This document shows, piece by piece, positions 52,816 through 63,976 of a DNA stretch of 64,000 bases. The notes beneath the pieces are model-generated. The model made no database searches. It was not told the origin of the DNA and saw only the letters and a program-made list of their open reading frames with translations. Positions within the stretch are counted from its first letter, which is position 1; each line of letters opens with the position of its first letter. This DNA comes from Dromaius novaehollandiae (Eukaryota > Chordata > Aves > Casuariiformes > Dromaiidae): positions 7,755,619-7,819,618 of the forward strand of contig NC_088105.1 of NCBI RefSeq assembly GCF_036370855.1. Direction: 5' to 3'. Position numbers and translations under genes: made by a program.

Positions 52816-53844
52816 AGGACATTTGCAAGAAAGGTGGAGAGGCTTTCCACCTTTCCTGAATTACCATGCCTCCATCAAAATACCAAGTTCTGTATTCTCC
52901 CTCAAAATAGATCATAACAATGCTGATATCTGTCCACAGTGGTAGAAAATCACAGATAATAGGTCTCAGAGTTTTCTACTGCCTCCAGATGTGTAGACAC
53001 AGAGATAACAGAGGTGACAGCCAAAGTTTGCAAGTAAATGGAAGTCCACCTCCCCCTAAGCACAACTTTTGTCCTCCACCGACTCAGTCAAGGGCCTACG
53101 AACAGCCCCTCTTACCTTAACTGTCTGCCCAAGCAAATGAAACAAGGAACACATTAGCAGCTCTTCTTGCATTAAAAACAGAGGTTGCATGCCGAAGCGG
53201 TAGAGTTCTCATCTATTATTCCTCCTGATATTGGTCCATATTTGGGGACAAAATTTGTAATGATGTCAATTTCAAATAACCTCACTGTATTAAACCATTT
53301 ATTCTGTACCAGCACCAGTAAACTGAGAGCAGTGTTGTCCACCAACATGGCTGTTTTTGTCACTAGTTTTCAAGATTTACAAGCATTTCAAGTATATATT
53401 TCACAAAATAGAGAACATGCTATGAAGAATTATTGGACAAAATGGTAATTCCTTCCCTCCTCCTACAAATTAATTAAAACATCGCATCAGAATTTCCATT
53501 CATTAATTAGAAAGATCGTATCTTTCACGATTACTTATTTTAATTGTTAAAGTAACACACAGCGGAGAGACCATAGGTATGCAGAACATCCACACCCTCC
53601 ACAAGCATAACTTTAGTTACTCAATTTTATGAAAAAGGGAGGATTTTAGAGTGGTTGCTATTATTATGTTAGTTGGTGGGTGTGGCTGAAGAACTCATAA
53701 ATCGTTCTTCATGCTGGAAGAACAGAAGAGACTGTATTTAATTAAACGGTAAATGCTAGCAGAAGTCATGCGAACGTGATGCAATTATTAAATAAACTTT
53801 CCTTGTGACTTAAGAATAGCAGCACAAAAATGCACTGTAAAAGA

Positions 53845-53870
53845 AGTGTTCTTGACATCTCAAGAACACT
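53845..53870. repeat. Perfect 11-bp inverted repeat with 4-nt loop
   Basis: AGTGTTCTTGA (53,845-53,855), CATC, then the exact reverse complement (53,860-53,870). The arms contain TGTTCT and AGAACA, the half sites of steroid-receptor elements, but in everted order and too far apart for the classical element. The role is unknown. Confidence 0.8.
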
Positions 53871-56800
53871 ATGACAGCATAGTACAGCTGCTAACCTAAG
53901 AGCTCTCAGACCCTTATGAACATTGCTGTTGATCTGGCTCAGCTCCCAATAACATAATTGCCTAGTGTCGGCTCAGTCCCACTAGTCCCTTCTAATAAAG
54001 TCTGATCTTTAAAATATGCATGCACCTAGGTGGAAATGCAATTTTTTTTGTTTTTTACTTTGCAGCTCCAATGGCAGTTCCTACCCTTTTGAATCTAGCT
54101 GGGAACGATGCTTTCTTTGACCTTCATGTACTAGAGAAGAGGACTGTAACAAAATAGTACTTTCTGTACTACTAAATGTTGCTGCAGGTTACAGCAGTAA
54201 CTGAGATGGCTCTACTGACTGATTCTGGGAATGTTGTTCTGTAAAGTACTATAATCACTATAACTTAAACTCCATTTATTCTCATGAGGCATTGTTTTTT
54301 AATCTTCATTATGAATCAAGTGACATCATTACTAAAAACTTTGCCATTGCAACTTTCTGCCATCTACCTGTCGATGTGCTTCAGCAATCCTGCAATAGTA
54401 GCTACTTGCTTTTTCTCAAGCAGCTTTTGTCATCCAGGCACCTCGTTTAGATAGAGTGATCTCCTTCAGTTTGTTACTTGCCAGTGGCTGAGTTTTAAGT
54501 ATCATTTTTTAGTGTTTATCATCCACAGTTCAGTAACTCAGGGAACGGTGCAGTTTCAGTCTTGGCCTGGTCATTTAAGTTGTTACAGTATTTGTGCGAA
54601 GCTCCTGACGGTTTCAAGATGTGCTTTTGGCAAAGTCATCAGTGAACCTAGCTGAAGTTCAAACAGAAGTTGTATTCATACGTGTAATGTTAATTCTACT
54701 GTTGGATAATTTTATGTGTAAGAAAAAATGATCTGGTGAAGCAAGAAAACAATATCCTGTCTTTCTGAGAGTTATTTTTTTGAATGAAAGAATCAGCTGA
54801 AAAGAGCATGCTTGTTTCTCGCTTTCAGTGGTCTATTTTGTAAGAATTGTGTTTAACTTTTAGGATCCCAAAGTATCCAGCATATTGAAATAAACTTATT
54901 TACACCTTATAGAAGTCTTTTCAATCATCACGGGAAACATAGTTACTTGCATCTGAAGTGGAACAATTATGTTTTAATGATGTAAAACAATTCCATGTAA
55001 TCACAAAGCAAGAAGTAGAGACAAAAAACTTTTTCTAGTGGGAGCGAATTTGGGTGATCAGAATTCAACTACCCAAAATGAGATGCAGCCTGAGCACTGA
55101 GTCTAGCCACTGTTTACAAAGGCCCCAATACATTCCCTTGTCATTACGATCTGTGTGAAAAGAACTTGAAATATCCAACTGTTAACTCTGCGCTGCAAAT
55201 ATGTTATACTTGCTCTTTGATATTAATAGCAGTAGCTGGTAATGAAAATTAATAGTGATTCATAAAGACATAGCCTTTCCTAAGAATACTGTAACGGCAG
55301 CTTGCATAATCCTGAGACTTAATTAAGGAACATCCCCAGAACTGTTTTATTTGATCATAATACTTGTCTCTTGTCTTCACCTCCCTCTGCCTCCCAGCTT
55401 TACCACACATACATTTGATTAGCATGTCCCTAATAAGAAGCTTCATTCAAAAAGAAAGCAGAGAGTGGGAAGATAGGCACTGAGGTGTGGCTGGTAATTA
55501 AAAAAATGAAAGGAGTAGGGAGTGGAAACATATTAGAGAGAGGTGAGAAGTCAAGACAGTGATGTTTGCTGCAGGCAAACCGAGAATCTGAAGAGAGGGA
55601 CGAATCCTAGCATGGGTCTTTGATTATTGCATACATCTTGAGAAAGAGCAGAGGGATTTGCATAGCTGAGAAATGCACCTATGGCTAAATGACTCTGCTT
55701 ATTTCTGATTAGACACAACAATTATTTTCAGTATATTAAAGTGCTGCCTTCTTGTAACCTCACGACCATTAAACTTCAGAGTTTTGAAATAGAAAGAACA
55801 AGAAGAACAAGCCATGGAGAAATGGCTAAATATTATCATATATGTCTTAAACATTTGACAATTGAGACACGGAAGCTACCTCTGATATAACCTCCTATAG
55901 ATTTCCTAGTTTATGACCAAGGCAGCCTCAGATTCATGAAAAAGCATAGGGGAAAACAGCACAGGCAAGAGTAAAATGTCAAGGTCACTTGTAAAGCAGT
56001 GATAAAGTCAGGAAATAAGCAGGGAACCTCTGACTTTATCCAACTACATGTTTTGTTTATTATTATATTGCAGGAGCACTCAGGGCCCCAGCCATGAATC
56101 AGAAACCCATTACGCTATCTAGTATGCAAACACATAACAAACCGACAAGACTTCAAACATGGCTCGTTTATCAGCAGCGCTGTTTTAACACTACTTTGTC
56201 CACCAGGATAGGATTTATGGCGAAAAGTCTGGGGGGACATTTCTTACTCGGCTGGGTAGACGCCTTTACCAGAACGGCTCGTGTGTGTTAAGGTCAGAGC
56301 GGTGACCGGGAGGAGCCTGCCCCTCTGCACGGCACCCGACACAGGCCATCGGCGGATTTGCAGCATCGGAAATACCATGTTTTTGGTTAAACTTGAGCAG
56401 GTCTTTGTGTCAAGACAGGACATCTCGAACCACAGGCTCGAGTGGCGAGCGGAAGAGGTAGCTGCGGAGGAAAACACAGCCAAGGTGAGGAGAATAAAGT
56501 CACCGCGTCAGGTGAGCTTGGGGCCGAGTACCCCTGATAAGGCACGTGAGGGCTGTCACTCATGGCGACACGACCCGCAGAGCCGGCACAAGAGACGCCG
56601 GCCACCGGCAGCTGTTCAAGCCTCCTCACGCCCCTCCCGCCGCCTCGCCAGGCTCCCGGTTCTCCACGCTCGGCGTTTCTGCGGCGCCGCCGCCCCCTCG
56701 CAGCGACCGACCGTTACTAACGGCCGTTTGCCGCCCCCCCCCCCCGCCCCCCTCCGGCCGCCATGCGGCGCCGCCTCGCAGCCCGCTCGCCGCCGCCCCC

Positions 56801-57039
56801 GGGGCACCTCCCGCGGCGGGCAGCAACGGGACTCGGGCCGCCCCGCCCGCCCTCCTCCCCCTCCGCCCCCGGCACCTTCCGCTGACCCACTGGGGCAGCG
56901 CGGGAGGGGCGCGGCCGCACTCCTTTCTCGGCGGAGCGATCGCAGCCGCCTCGGTGCCGCCTCGCTCGGCGGTGGCGGAGGGATCCGGGGCGGAGCGCCG
57001 CGCCGCCTCCTCCGCCCCGTCCGGCAGCTGCTGCTCCGG

Positions 57040-57236
57040 TAGCGGCGTGTGCGGGCCGCGCTCTGCTCTGCTCCGCGCTTTTCCCTGCCGCCTGCGTTCC
57101 CGCCCTCCGCCGCCTCTCCGCTCCTCTCCTCTCCGCTCCGCTCCGCGCCGCCCGCCGGCTGGGGCTGCGTTCCCGCCTCACCCGCAGCCTGGACGCTCCC
57201 AATATGAACAGCATCGTCTGCGCTGAGAGACACCAG
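57040..57236 (+). other. Probable first exon (5' leader) of an unidentified gene
   Basis: A pyrimidine-rich leader typical of CpG promoters runs to an ATG at 57,204 (A at -3) and encodes MNSIVCAERHQ before CAG|GTAC at 57,237. The left boundary is an estimate because the transcription start cannot be read. The donor is acceptable but not ideal. Competing donors nearby are ACG|GTGAGG (exon end 57,577) and CAG|GTAGCG (exon end 57,718). I do not recognise the peptide. Joined in phase to the next visible exon it stops after 13 more codons, so it is more likely an upstream reading frame in a leader than the start of the main protein. The main coding region would lie beyond the right edge. Confidence 0.5.
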
Positions 57237-57245
57237 GTACCGCCT

Positions 57246-57263
57246 CCCCCCCCCCCCCCCCCC
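57246..57263. repeat. Poly-C run (18 bases)
   Basis: Eighteen consecutive C begin nine bases after the candidate donor at 57,237. The other strand is a G run able to form quadruplex structures. The length is likely to be variable and prone to sequencing error. Confidence 0.8.
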
Positions 57264-60200
57264 GGGACGTGGCGGCGGCCGAGGCGCGGCGGGGCGCTGG
57301 GGAGGCCGCCCGGGGCCCCGCGGCCCTTTGTTCGGCGGCCATTGGCGCCTTCCCCCCCGTCCCCGCCGGGGAGCGGCGCTGCCCGGCCGGCGCCCGCGGT
57401 CTGGCGGGGCCCCGGAGGCCGCTGCGCCGTGCTGCCCCCCGGGGCAGAGCTGTACGGGAGCGCCGGGCCGCGGGGGCCGGGGAAGCGCCGCGCTGGCGCC
57501 TCGCGCGGATCGGCCCCGCTCCAAGGTCAAGCGCTGCGCGCTCGCCTTCCCCAGCGCCGCCGCCTGAGCCCCTTACGGTGAGGGGGGGGGGGGTCGCAAA
57601 AGTCTTCCGCTTGGAGCAAACAAGACCCGGAAAACCCCGGCGTTTTGGGCCGCAGAGCGTGTGCTGACGGCTGGTTGCCGGTGTCGTGACCCTGCCCGCC
57701 GGCTCCGGGGAAGAGCAGGTAGCGCAGCCGACGCGCTGCTGTCAGTCCGCGTTAGCGCCGCCGGGGAGCGAGAGTGGCGAGTCTGGGGGAGGGGGGAGAC
57801 CGTGGTGGTCTCTTCTGCGCGCACCGGTTTCCAGCCGCTTTTCAGAATCTGCCAGAGGAGCTTGGAGATAGGAAAACTCTCAGGTTTGGCAGGATTCCCT
57901 CATGGGAATATTCTCATGTTCCCGTATACATAAAAACGGAATTAGTTGCAATTTTATGCGGCACGGAAAAATGTCTATGAAGTGAGAGGCAAGGCATCTG
58001 AGTCCTTCGCTGAGGAGAAGGATACGGAGACTGAGCAGAGAGGGACTAAGGGAAATTCGGTATCACATCACTCTCTCCTTAATTGTCACAGTTTGTAAAG
58101 GGGAAGACTTCTTTTTCCTGTTCTTTTTCTTTTTTTTTTTGCTCCAGTGAAGGATGTATGTAGGCATCCTGTTTGTTCTCCTCTGTCATGCATCTACAAA
58201 ATAAGAAATTAAACAGGATATAGTGATCTGATGGTGAGATTGATTTAATTTTAGAAGGTGGATTTTGTAGCTACAAACTAAGCTTCTGGAGCACAGGATG
58301 CAGCAACTGAGGAATACTTTCCACTTAGGAAACAGTATTTTAGCTACTGTGAAGAGATCTAACTTTGTTTGCTTCAGCTTGAGCTTTTGAGGGACAGGTG
58401 ATGGGAGGGGGAAAAAAGGCAAGAACTTCCCAGATGGAAAAAAAAAAATCTGTTTGCTGGTTGTCTGATAAACTTTCAAAGGGCTGTGGGAAGTGTGTGT
58501 TAGCAGAAAAAGGAAAGCCATATGGAGGAAAAAGGAAAAGAGCTCAGGAGTGCATATGAGGCAGAAGATGGAAAACAAGATGCAGATTTTTTTTAAAAAA
58601 AAAAGGGGGGGAAAACATGGCAAGTGGAAAAAGGGAAGAGGAAATGTATAGAAAAGGGGACATAATGATCAGTTCTGAGACACAATGAAAGATAGTATTT
58701 TCAAGGCATAAGAGAACATTATTAAAAATGAATACTAAATAGGAAGCTGGTGTTTCAGTTGTGAGTTGTAGTCCAAATAGCAACATTGTAGAAACTGCTT
58801 CTTTTTAAGCCTGGAAACAAAAATGTGTGCTTAAAAGAACACTGTACACTTGCTCTTTGTAGAGGATAGTTCAAGTCATACATTTTCTTGGATTAAATGT
58901 GAACGATTTTAGAGAAAGTATATAGTACTTTTTCTCTGCCTTCAAACTTAGCCATTGATAGCATTGATTCCCTCCTCCTCGCTTTGGGGCTGGGAAGGGA
59001 AACATGGCTAGAGTAGTTTAGCATTGAAATATAACCATTTCATTAACAAGTCTTTGTTACTTACCAGTCAGACTAAATCTTTAGTGGAAAATAACTGAAA
59101 AATAAATGTGCAAAGCAAGATTCATATAAATTCTATTAGCTTTTGTTTTAAATCACCAATGTGAAGAAGCTGAGCGTGAGCGGGGGTGTGAAGTATGTTG
59201 ATGTATGGCTTAGTTCATAATGTTCTGCTGAAATGAAAATTCAGGCATGAAAAAGAACCATGTATTTTTACCACAAATAAATGCGAGTCCATGAAAGAAA
59301 TTTTTTGAGGATACCTGGTTTTGTATTTTGATTCAAGTAGCAGCCTACGAGTAGTCATAGGTCTGACCTGCGTTTCTTGTGACCTAGACCGTGAGCAGCA
59401 AGAAGGCCCACAGTAGCTAACAAGTGTTTCTCAGCCAGCTGTGGTGTTAAGTTCCACTCTCTGTTTCACTGTATCAGCAAGTGTCCCTCAAGTGTCAATC
59501 GTCCTAATCAACAAGTATCAATCCTTAAATTGAAAGGTTAAAAAGCACTTTTCGCAATTTAATGTTTCAATGCTGAGCTTAAGTGGTAATACCTTAATCG
59601 GATTAAAAAAACAGTTCATGTGAAATTGGCACTAAATAATGTTTTAAAATTATTTTTTAATGAAATACAGCACTACAGCACATGAAAAGTACCAAAGGAG
59701 TATACTAAGGATGAGAGTCTTTGCTAAGGAGGAAGAATCAGATGACCTTATCTGTCTTGTTAGGAAATAAGGATATTGTCTTCTGCCTCAACACTTGCCT
59801 CTGGGACCTGTCCTCTTGGTCCCTCATCTGAGACTGCAGTCCCTACCATTCCTGAAAGCGACTGTATAGTGGAGAGTCCTTGGTGATGATAACTGTGTGA
59901 AGTCCTCAGAGAAATGCAATAGTAACCATAATTCATTAGTTTTCTAAATGTTGGAGTGTTTCTACAGTGAAATACTGTTTAAAAAAAATTGGGTGGGGGA
60001 ATCCTACATTCTAAATACAAGTAACAATTTAAATGGTAATAATAATGGTATTTATTTGCTCATGTAACTATTGGGCTAATCATATTTTGGTGGTATTTAC
60101 ATCTATAAATTATGTCTAAAGAGGATAGTTTCCTGGAGGATGAGAAGACTTAGTATCATAGTTATTTAGGTAAGTCTTTCTAAGTGCTTCTTTGAATATA

Positions 60201-61281
60201 TTTAAACTGAACTGGAAAAATAACTTTAGAAGGGAGAAATTTCCCCTTTGGAAGTCAGTTATCTGCAGCAAATTTATGTTGCTTAGAGTGTATCATGCAT
60301 GGGCTGACATATATAAGAAATAAAAATCTCAGTATGTGCACATGAGTGTTTAAGAAAATTTACAGACATCTGGACTAAAAAACTGTTTTTTATGTGCTAA
60401 TCTACCTAATCTGGGCAGTCATTTGACTACTGGCATTCTTCCACTTGGGTACAGCTGTAGCATTGAAACACCATGTGAATGCTTCATGGCGTCTATCCTA
60501 TCCTAATCTTGTACAGTGTTGTATGTAGCACGATGGAGTCTTGATTGAAAGTGGTGCCTCCAGGCTCAACGGCAGTATTAATCTGTAATATTAAAGCTAG
60601 AATGGAAACCCAGAGTTTATGTATAACTTCTGTGCTTTTGCTTCATCTTAAAAATAAGTGCAGGAAATAGGCCTGCTCTCAGGTAAGAATTTTCTTAAAT
60701 GAAATATGTTATTCAGGTTCTGGAAGGTTAATTCTGTAACTTTAAAATATTTAAATAACTTTTTTGATGAAGTTTGGAAAGTAATCACTTCAGAAACATC
60801 AGACTTCATACTTAGCTTACGTTGATCTGAACATCACGCTTAGTTGGAAAAAATGAAAATCATGAAGGATTACTATAAAACTGCTGTCAGTTCTTGATGC
60901 AGTGAGCTAGAAGAAAACAGAAGTAAAAATCAAAAAAAATTGTTAGTGACATTTATGTTTCAGAAAGATAATTCTAGAATGGAATTTGTTTGCAGTACCT
61001 GTTCATAGCCTTTAACCCGAGAACTACTGCATATTCTGTATTTTCATTGAATTTTGACTGATTAAAACAATTATCCTCGTAGTAACATACCAAGACAAAA
61101 AGAGTGTGGACAATAATGAATATGCTTATATTATTTAATGCCCATTTTGACTAATATTAGCTGTGAAAGCCAGTATTAGCCATTCACACCAAGCAGAATT
61201 GAAATGTTACAGCAATAGTTAAGAGGTTCCTATTCCTGCATATTCAGATTAGGCAATAATATTAGATGCCTGGATGGAGAA

Positions 61282-61357
61282 AATATATATATTTTATATA
61301 CACACACATATATATACACGCATATATATATTCTGTAACACATAATATATATTATTT
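61282..61357. repeat. TA/CA microsatellite
   Basis: AATATATATATTTTATATAC, then ACACACATATATATACACGC and further TA units. A plain interrupted dinucleotide repeat within intron 1. The adjacent minus-strand 98-codon frame ends in it and is not considered real. Confidence 0.75.
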
Positions 61358-63730
61358 TTGAATTCACATACAAAGGAAGACTTAGAAGGCAAATCTGTTT
61401 CAACACAGAATTGTTTTTGATGCCCTTTATAGGTCTTGAAGGTCATATGCAAGTACATTGGGCAAAGCTGCAACACTGGAGATGAAATAAAGTTCTTTTG
61501 TGATGACAGAATGTGCAAAACGGGCACAGAGGGATAAGCTGATTGAGGGCAATTCTGGAATTTAATTGAAATTATTCGGATAACTGTCATATAACTTGAA
61601 ATCTCTCAAGAGCCTTGGTGCTGGTATTTAACAACAGTTCGTTAGGAGTGACTGTTGAACAGGGGAACATACAATGTGATGCATGAACAGACTAAATAGC
61701 CTGCTTGTCTGGGTGATACAGTAGTAAACACTTAATTTGTTATGGACCTCTACTCAGTAAACAACAAAAACCCTCCTCTGAGGGACTAGGCAGTCAAGAA
61801 TGAGTTGGTGCTGAGAATCAAGCAAGTGATAGCCAGGTCGGCCCATACTTTTTGCCAGAATGGTCCTGGTCGTATATTGATTATAGCACAGCTTTTGGCA
61901 TTAAGAACTCCCTTTTCTTTTTAAATATCTTTTATAGTTTGCCTTTGGCTAAATAAGCGTAGCCATAGTTGAATGATATGGAATGGACCTGTAATGGAAA
62001 TGTAAGTTTTAACATCTGAAATTATAGATTAGAAAATCAGAGGTGTCATGGTGGTAATTCTCTTGTTTTTCTGGGTAGTACTGAAGAAATATAATGCTTT
62101 TTAAGTTAAGTCATTGCCACACTTGCGTTGGAATAATATCTCTGTCTTTGAATAGGATGTTTTAAATGAGTTGAATCTTTGGGGAAAGCATGGACGTCAG
62201 ACAGCTTGCTTCTGTTTTCAAGAAGTGAAATGCTTTGTGTGCTTTAGAAATTGAGAAAGTTACACCAACTGTAGGAGGGAGGAAGTGCTGACTTCCAAAT
62301 ACTTGCAGTTAAATAATGTTTGGTAAATAGATTTCAGTTTCATAATTTGCCTGTAGGGTTATAAAAAGAAATCAAATGTATGGAGATTTTTCTCTTAAAG
62401 TGTGCTGACATTAAACTTGTAGTCCCCGGGATAGTGTTTCGATAGTGTTCCCTGCACTGGGGGTATTATTTTACAAATGGATACTGCTGCTTGCTCTAGA
62501 GTGGTTGCTTCCTCCTTTATATGTATGTGTTCATGTCTGTTCTAGTAGCCAGATTTAAAATTTAACAGCGATTCTTTCTACCTGGTTATCTAATGATTGA
62601 AATACAGTCTTCAAGTTTGAAGTTCTTAACACAAAAAACCTGCTGTTTTCATTAACTGGGAGAGAATATTGTAGGATGATGCCCCCTGCTGCTCTTGAGA
62701 GCTACTGTCTGGTGCCTGATACGCTGATCTATTTAGAGACTGCGTCAGGTACAATTCCTGACAAAATTATCCTGTTTTAAGTGTTGGCCAGGCATTAGAG
62801 TAGTGAGGCTCTCTTCTTACAACATGGATGACTTTTGCCTAGGAGAAACAAGTTGCGCCTGGTTTTAGAAGACTTGATTCCCAAGGTGGCATTTAATGTG
62901 CAAATACAAATACAGTTGTGGAGCTGTGATAGGGAATGCAGTGGATGAAATGGGCAGTTTTCCTGAGGTGGGATCAGGGTCGGGAGAGGCTGCAGAGTGT
63001 GTGTTCATTGCCTGCTCCCTCCCCGCTGCTCCTGCCCTTGCCTTCTCCTCCCCTCCCGAAAAGCCCGGCATAAGCACCCAACCGCGGGAGGATTCAGAAT
63101 CCCACCTGACAAATCGACCCCAGCTGGAAGTACCAATGGTGAACTTCAGTAGCACCTCAAAATTCTTTTTGCAGGGTATTAGAGCCTTTTTTTTTTTTTC
63201 CTGCCCTAAGAAGTTGCATTAGAAAATAGTAATTTCTGACTCTTTTGTAAGTACTTAAGACTGGAGAACTGCCTGGTCATTTCAGACACGTCCTTAATCA
63301 GTCCATTTTAGGCATTATCAGGAAAAGAAAGATGAGTGCAGGGAAAAGCAAAAGGTATGAGGCATATGGATTTTTTTTTTTTTTAATTTAGTGGTTTCTG
63401 TTGGTGTTACTGAAGAGCTATCAACTTGTATAAGCAAGTGATAATGGTCTAGGTAAAGGAAGTGCTGAAGGTTAGAGTTGACAGGAATTGTCTAGAATGG
63501 GATTCATCTGTTTTAACATTTTCTCTAAATATCTGTTTAGCCACTATCTTGTGTCTGTGGGTATCAAAATTGATTTGGTTGACCTCTGGTTGCACATGAG
63601 AATGTATCAGTGTCAGTAGGGAAAAACTTACTTGCGTCAAACTTATGTTTAAGAGACTATGGAAATTCCATGTGAAATACACAGTAGTAATATATTTTAT
63701 CCTTACTTAATAATTTCTCTTTTATTACAG

Positions 63731-63976
63731 ATTATGATGCATGATTATCACAGAAGAAATTCATGTCTATAGCTCTTAAGGACTTCATTACATCATCTTC
63801 AAGCCTGATAGTTTTGGAATCCATATAGCAGCTGCAAAGACACGTCTGCTCGCATTTCAGCAAACATCTTCCCTCTCAGAAGATCTTGACACTGAAGTGC
63901 TCAGTCTTAACAAAGTGATACTATTGGATTATTTTAAAATCTCCCAGTTATAAATTTACAGTAATATATTTACTAG
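63731..63976 (+). other. Internal 5' untranslated exon (candidate)
   Basis: The acceptor TTTCTCTTTTATTACAG ends at 63,730 and the donor TAG|GTAAGT follows 63,976, giving a 246-base exon with near-consensus borders. All three frames contain stops. Short frames start at ATGs at 63,734, 63,741 and 63,764 and end at TAG (63,770-63,772), TAA and TAG respectively. It therefore looks like a leader exon dense in upstream ATGs, which usually lowers translation of the main frame. If joined to the exon ending at 57,236 in phase 0, the ATG at 57,204 reads 24 codons and stops at 63,770-63,772. The exon could alternatively belong to a non-coding RNA. I do not recognise the gene. Confidence 0.55.

Larger units (their letters stand above)
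44205..56090. other. Gene-free stretch left of the main CpG island
   Basis: No exon or RNA gene was recognised. It holds a 22-base poly-T (45,507-45,528), a MIR-like element (45.9 kb), a repeat trace at 46.88 kb, a 27-bp tandem pair at 52.76 kb, TA-rich microsatellites near 47.3 and 52.17 kb, and a perfect 11-bp hairpin at 53,845-53,870. A GC-richer patch at about 48.28-48.66 kb has few CpGs and no motif cluster. Confidence 0.5.
56270..57830. promoter_or_regulatory. Large CpG island, promoter of a rightward gene
   Basis: About 1.5 kb of very GC- and CpG-rich sequence stands abruptly in AT-rich DNA. GC-box-type CCCCGCCC runs are frequent. Two copies of TGCGTTCCCGCC (57,093-57,104 and 57,166-57,177) carry an E2F-like TTCCCGCC core. 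An inverted CCAAT box (GGCCATTGGC) lies near 57,338. No TATA box is visible, which fits a broad CpG promoter with several start sites. Homopolymers of 12 C (56,734), 18 C (57,246) and 12 G (57,582) punctuate it. Long open frames on both strands here (up to 304 codons) are rich in R, P, G and A and reflect stop-poor GC sequence. Confidence 0.85.
57237..63730 (+). other. Intron 1 of the rightward gene
   Basis: This is about 6.5 kb between the probable first exon and a good acceptor. The 3' end has a T-rich tract (TTTCTCTTTTATTACAG) and a plausible branch region (TACTTAAT) about 30 bases upstream. Inside are purine-rich low-complexity sequence at 58.1-58.7 kb, a TA/CA microsatellite at 61.28-61.36 kb and T runs at about 63,188 and 63,371. 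A GC-richer patch at 62.94-63.12 kb holds a 108-codon frame that looks incidental. No other exon could be supported. Confidence 0.5.

Noticed and set aside
56281-57226. Plus-strand frames of 253 and 226 codons across the CpG island
   Set aside because: Both are P-, R- and A-rich in the GC core, overlap each other in different phases and run through homopolymers. No recognisable protein is present.
56616-57530. 304-codon minus-strand open frame in the CpG island
   Set aside because: Its composition is almost entirely R, G, A, P and S, it overlaps other long frames on both strands, and it shows no domain. It is the expected by-product of stop-poor GC-rich DNA.
57204-57581. 125-codon frame reading through the donor from MNSIVCAERHQ
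   Set aside because: Beyond residue 11 it translates the poly-C run and GC-rich intron-like sequence. The splice donor at 57,237 explains the change in character.
58186-58623. 145-codon minus-strand frame (F-, L- and K-rich)
   Set aside because: It is the translation of purine-rich low-complexity intronic DNA read on the other strand. There is no domain or signal-peptide logic.
62896-63222. 108-codon plus-strand frame in intron 1
   Set aside because: It coincides with a GC-richer patch and ends in a T-run. No convincing acceptor precedes it, and a minus-strand frame overlaps it.
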